DNA of 64,000 nt, from positions 31,140,136 to 31,204,135 of the forward strand of contig NC_035177.2 in the NCBI RefSeq assembly GCF_001659605.2. Reading direction: 5' to 3'. The notes beneath the pieces are model-generated. The model was not told the origin of the DNA. It did not search any database and was given only the letters and a program-made list of their open reading frames with translations. The position numbers were made by a program, and so were the translations under genes. The stretch is from Manihot esculenta. Taxonomy: Eukaryota; Streptophyta; Magnoliopsida; Malpighiales; Euphorbiaceae. Numbering within the stretch: the first letter of the stretch is position 1; the number at the start of each line of letters is the position of its first letter. Positions 59,530 through 64,000 of the stretch are shown piece after piece.

Positions 59530-60013
59530 TGATGACTGCTGGATTCCTTCATCCCGGTCCAGGGCCTCGACCCCAACCTAAAACCCACAAAGTAAAGACC
59601 CACGTACTTGGCACCCAAAGCAGGCCCGGCTCATCTAACTTCCAAGGCCGGGCTCGACCAAACCTCCTCGCCCAGATCGACTCAGTCCGCTCAAAACAGG
59701 CCCTTCCTCTCTGGCCCAACTCTCGGCCCGACCCAGTATCCAGAATGATACTCACCAGACAGCCTGGCAGATCCGTTCGAACGTACGCACAGGGAGAATC
59801 AGAGGCCGTTACGCATGGGGCAGGCGCCTGATACCCTCGTACGCCCGAATCTGCATGGCAGAGACGCGTGGCCCAATCCTGGAGAGACTTTTACACGTCA
59901 CCAGCAAACAAGACGAAATGGATAAAAGGGGAGTCCCCTCCTTAGAAGGGGAGCTTTATTATTCAATACAAAAACCCTTGTAAAACCCTATTCTATTGGA
60001 TCTCAGATCATCA
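59530..60013 (+). repeat. 5' LTR, 484 bp
   Basis: It starts TGATGA and ends TCATCA, a 6-bp inverted terminal pair. Directly after it comes ATTGGCGCCGTCTGTGGG, the usual plant Ty3 primer-binding region. GGATAAAAGGGG at about 59,930 is a likely TATA box. A short hairpin (GGGGAGTCCCCTCC...GGGGAG) follows. The five bases before the LTR are CATAT, the half of the target duplication that can be seen. The 121-codon open frame crossing into this LTR is not a gene. Confidence 0.8.
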
Positions 60014-60031
60014 ATTGGCGCCGTCTGTGGG
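60014..60031 (+). other. Primer-binding site of the Tat element
   Basis: ATTGGCGCCGTCTGTGGG begins right at the LTR end. The TGGCGCC core matches the tRNA 3'-end complement used by many plant Athila/Tat elements. Confidence 0.65.
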
Positions 60032-60094
60032 AAACGACAAAGATCTTTTCATCACCGGAGTTTTCACTCTTAACAAAACCCACTGAGATCCACG

Positions 60095-63000
60095 ATGGCT
60101 AATCACCAAGAAAGTAACCTTAACGTCCCAAATGACCTAAGCTCTGCCCAAGATGGGCAACAATTCTCCTTTTCTAGTCCTACGACATTAAACAACCAAA
60201 TGCCTGTTCCTCTTAATCCCTCGCCAAGTTTGGCAGGGAATACTCCCGCTGTTACCTTGTCTAACCAAGATCTTCAAAACATGGCTCTCCAGTTACAGAA
60301 TACAGCCCACTGGTTGGGGCAGATCATGCAGCAGAAAGGCCTCAACACCCCAGCAAATACACTCCCGGTTGTAGAGGAACCTCAGACCAATGACCCCCGA
60401 CCTGCACCTGACCGTCTTCAAACCAGCAGCCGCGATACTGAAGAAAGAGGGAGAAGAGCCGGCGAAGAGGAAGGACCGGAGGCCCGAATCCATGGGAGGA
60501 GGGCGAGAGAGATGATAGAAAATGAGGAGGTGGATAACTATTCCGCCGAAATAACCGGGTGGACGGGAACTGAAGCAGAGGAGGAGGAGTACCACCTGGA
60601 GAAAAAACCCAGCCCAGAAGACGAGAAGGTGGACCAAAAGTTGAAGAAACTGAGAGAACAGCTCCTCGCCGAGTTAGGTAAGAAAGACCAAAGCCAAACC
60701 TCTTTGCCTACTTCTTCCCCTTTCTCCAAGTGGGTGCAGCAAGAGACTGTCCCTAAGAAGTTCATGATGCCATCAATGGCGGCTTATGATGGAACTGGTA
60801 ACCCGAGGGAGCACGTCATGAACTATAAGACCTTCATGGAGTTGCAAACTCTATCTGATGCCTTAATGTGTAAAGTATTCCCAACGACGCTCTCGGGACC
60901 AGCGCGAGCGTGGTTCAACAGCCTTGAGGCCGGAAGTATCAGGAGTTTCGGAGACCTAGCCATTCGCTTCATCAGTCGATTCATAGCCGGAGTGCCAGCG
61001 GAGAGGAAGACGAGCTACTTGGAGACAGTAAGGCAGAGAGAGGGTGAATCACTCAGAGAGTATGTCGCTCGTTTCAATACGGAGGCCCTGCAGATTCCCG
61101 ATCTTGATGAAGGAAGGGCGGTAGAGGCAATGCAAAAGGGAACGACCTCTGCCGAGTTCTTCGGTTCCTTGAGCAGGAAGCCTCCCACATCCCTGGCCGA
61201 GCTGATGCAGAGAGCGGAGAAGTATATAAGGCAGGATGACGCCTTAGTAACGAGCCGATTTGCCAAAAGGATGGCAGGAAAAGAAAAAGCCTCAGAAGAA
61301 AGGAGGCCGGAGAAACATGAAAGGAAACACGACAAGAGGCCCGAACCGTACAAGCAGGCTTGGGAGCGAAGGGATCAAAGGCCTCACCCTCCGCGGGCCC
61401 TTGAGCCAAGGTTGCCTCCCCCTTGGGTCCCTGAAAAGCTGACTCCATTAAATGCGTCCAGAGCCGAGGTGCTCATGGCTGTCCAGGATAAGAATTTTCT
61501 CCAATGGCCCAAACCCATGAAGTCGGAAGCAGATCATCGGAATCCTGACAAATACTGTCAATATCATCGGACGCATGGCCACGATACCAACAACTGCTTC
61601 CAGTTGATAGCAGAGATCGAGAGGTTGATAAAGAGGGGGCACCTAAAGAATTTTGTAAAGAAATCAGAGGGACAAAGGCCTCAATCCAGCCCGGCGGTTC
61701 AGGCACCGAGGAGAACAGGAGCGGGACCAGTGAACGATGGATCCAGTGGGACCATCAACATGATTGTAGGAGGAACGGGAGGACGGATGGGCCGCCGAGG
61801 GAAGAAGAGAAATCGGGAGGGAGAGACCAGCAGCACCGAGGTTATGCAGATCGTTGACCACTCTCCCATGACAATCACCTTCTCTTCAGAAGATGCTCAG
61901 GGTATTCAGATGCCCCATGATGACGCGCTCGTCATTGAAGCCGTCATTCATAATTATCGGGTAAAGAAGGTCTTAGTGGATGACGGGAGCAAAGTCAACT
62001 TGCTACCACACCGGGTTTTTCAGCAGATGGGAATTCCGGAAGAACAGTTGGTCCGAGACCAAGCACCAATCAAGGGGATCGGAGGAGTACCGGTGGTCGT
62101 AGAAGGGAAGGTGAAGCTGGCTCTCACCTTGGGCGAAGCACCCAGAACTCGTACTCACCACGAGGTATTTTTAGTGGTCAAACTTCCGTTAAGCTATAAT
62201 GTGATCTTGGGGAGGCCTGCGCTGTTCAATTTCGAAGCTGTCACCAGTATCAGGTATTTGGCGCTCAAATTTCCAACAGAAGAAGGAGTGAGAATAGTCC
62301 GGGGCAGCCAGGAAGAGGCAAGAGCAGTATACTTGGCCACAGTAGCAGAACCAAGCTCCACTGGAGAAGCTCTTAATTCGGAAGTTCTAGAGGTTCGGGA
62401 TGAGAAAACAGAAGTCAGGACAGAACCGGTGGGGAAGCTGGAGATATTCCCTTTATCGGAAGCAGAGGCAGAAAAAGTTTTCAGTCTCAACGCCGGCCTC
62501 ACTAAAGAACAAAAAGCTGAAGTCATGGCCCTGATCCGAGGTCATGCGTCTAGTTTCGCCTGGAAGCCCTCCGACATGCCTGGAATTGACCCCATGGTAA
62601 TGACACACAAGCTGAATGTACTCCCCGAAGCCAAGCCAGTAAAACAGAAGAAGAGAGTAGTAGGAAGAGAGAAGCAGCAGGCCACCAGGGAAGAGGTGCA
62701 GAAACTTGAGGAGGCAGGCTTTATTAGGGAGGTTATGTACCCACAGTGGTTAGCAAATCTTGTATTAGTCAAAAAAGCCAATGGCAAATATAGGATGTGC
62801 ATAGATTTTACTGACCTAAATAAGGCCTGCCCTAAAGATTGTTATCCACTTCCTGACATTAATAAAATGGTCGACTCTACGGCCGGTTTTGATTATATGT
62901 CTTCTTTGGATGCTATGTCTGGTTATCATCAAATCCCAATGGAAAGGTCGGATGAGGAAAAGACCTCGTTTATAACTGAAGATGGGACTTATTGCTACAG

Positions 63001-64000
63001 AGCTATGCCATTCGGATTGAGGAATGTCGGGGCAACGTACCAAAGATTGATGAATAAAATCTTCAAAAATCATATTGGCAGGAATGTAGAAGTTTACGTA
63101 GATGATATGGTGGTCAAAAGCCCAAACTTCCAACAACACATGGCAGACTTGAGGGAAGTATTCGGGGTATTAAACCAGTACAGAATGAAGTTGAACCCAG
63201 CAAAGTGTGCTTTCTTTATTCGAGGAGGAAAATTCCTGGGATTCATGGTAAGCGGAAAAGGCATCGAGCCTAATCCGGAGAAGGTGGAAGCCATATTGAA
63301 TATGCCAGAGCCGACCTGTGTAAAGGACGTCTAGAGACAAACTGGGAGAGTAGTGGCGCTCAACCGATTCATGTCAAGATCGGCAGAAAAGTACTTGCCG
63401 TTCTTCCAAAAGTTGAGGAAAGTACCGAACTTCGAGTGGACGGAAGACTGCAGAAAAGCCTTCGCAGAGCTTAAGAAATATCTTAGCTCGCCCCATGTAC
63501 TCAGCAGCCCTGTAAAAGGAGAGGAACTTCTGATATACTTGGCGGCCTCAGAACAAGCAGTCAGCGCAGTATTAGTGAGGGTGGAAGAGGGGGAGCAGAA
63601 ACCCGTCTTTTACGTCAGCAAAGTACTCAGAGATACCGAGGTCAGATACTCAAACATTGAAAAAATGGCTTACGCCCTATTGCTAGCAGTTCGGAAATTC
63701 AAGGTTTACTTGGAGGGCCATCAAGGAGTTGTGATGACAGACCAACCCTTGAAGAAGATTCTACGCAGGCCGGAAACTTCAGGTCGGATGTTGGCTTGGT
63801 CCGTCGAGATCAGCCCTTACTGTCTAGAGTATCGACCCAGAACAGCTATAAAATCCCAAGCTTTGGCTGACTTCATAGCAGAGTGCTCATTCAACGAGGT
63901 GCAGGGAGGATCATCCTCAGGGACAGCAAGACAGCAATGTGAGGGGGAGCCTCATCCAGAATTTAACTGGAAGCTGTATGTAGACGGAGCATCAAGCACT
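60095..64000 (+). pseudogene. Tat-lineage gag-pol polyprotein with in-frame TAG
   Basis: One frame runs from ATG 60,095 to TAG 63,332-63,334 (1,079 codons) and then stays open in the same frame to the window end (222 codons). Order: Gln/Asn/Pro-rich and acidic N-terminus; retrotransposon gag domain at about residues 240-340 (GPARAWFNSL, FGDLAIRFISRF); basic linker; CCHC-like knuckle at about 486-500 (YCQYHRTHGHDTNNC); aspartic protease at about 620-720 with VLVDDGSKVNLL; RT at about 860-1,079 (MCIDFTDLN, DAMSGYHQI, YVDDMVV). After the TAG come the rest of RT, an RNase H (YSNIEKMAYALLLAVRKFK) and the start of a second RNase H-like domain (LYVDGASST). At the TAG the family normally has a Gln codon, so a single C-to-T change is the simplest reading. 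Integrase lies beyond the window. Confidence 0.85.

Larger units (their letters stand above)
59530..64000 (+). mobile_element. Ty3-type Tat-lineage LTR retrotransposon, 5' part
   Basis: The sequence holds a complete 5' LTR, a primer-binding region and gag-protease-RT-RNase H in the plus orientation, and it is cut by the window end. Base composition shifts from AT-rich to balanced at the element. The DDGS-type protease, the HxGHDTxxC-type knuckle and a second RNase H-like domain (YVDGAS) starting after the first mark the Tat lineage. One in-frame TAG in the polyprotein makes this copy defective or dependent on suppression. Confidence 0.88.

Noticed and set aside
59466..59831. 121-codon open frame before the retrotransposon
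   Set aside because: It starts in AT-rich flank and runs into the 5' LTR; it reads as LTR sequence, not protein.

Overview
This is nuclear DNA from a flowering plant, almost certainly a eudicot. The genes have introns with GT-AG borders, the spacers are very AT-rich, and there is a dense load of plant LTR retrotransposons, MITEs and SINE/LINE relics. The gene set and repeat types would fit the Malpighiales (for example Euphorbiaceae such as cassava or rubber), but that placement is inference.

Layout. 1-2.8 kb: the 5' eight exons of an acid-lipase-type triacylglycerol lipase (minus strand, cut by the window edge). 5.0-7.4 kb: a small lipid-anchored protein of unknown function (At3g27210-like, minus). 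7.5-19 kb: a gene-free repeat zone with a LINE endonuclease fossil, a 2.1-kb internally deleted Ty3-type LTR element with both LTRs and a TATTG target duplication, and a 1,545-bp solo LTR with an ATATT duplication that carries a GC-rich minisatellite. 19.2-22.0 kb: cytosolic ribulose-phosphate 3-epimerase with a 5-nt microexon. 24.6-26.6 kb: an intronless LysM receptor-like pseudokinase (LYK2-like). 29.9-30.3 kb: a calmodulin-like EF-hand protein (minus). 31.7-39.2 kb: three tandem DUF247 genes (minus), each with an inferred 5'-UTR intron. 44.0-45.4 kb: an adenylate-kinase-7-like mitochondrial protein with an altered P-loop. 47.6-58.0 kb: a tandem segmental duplication, each copy carrying an mTERF gene; the second has a premature stop, and its flank has since taken a MITE and a non-autonomous LTR element. 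59.5-64.0 kb: the 5' LTR, gag, protease, RT and RNase H of a Tat-lineage Ty3 retrotransposon broken by one in-frame TAG; it runs off the window.

How the genes relate. They are independent plant transcription units, not an operon. The order RPE - LysM kinase - CML - adenylate kinase matches, from memory, the Arabidopsis block At3g01850-At3g01840-At3g01830-At3g01820. That makes this an old collinear block into which the DUF247 cluster and many mobile elements have been inserted. Exon borders were read by eye from splice signals and protein continuity; no search was run. I found no clear candidate for a wholly new biological system. The most unusual items are the microexon, the degenerate nucleotide-binding sites in the kinase and the adenylate kinase homologue, and the non-coding LTR element carrying a periodic repeat core.
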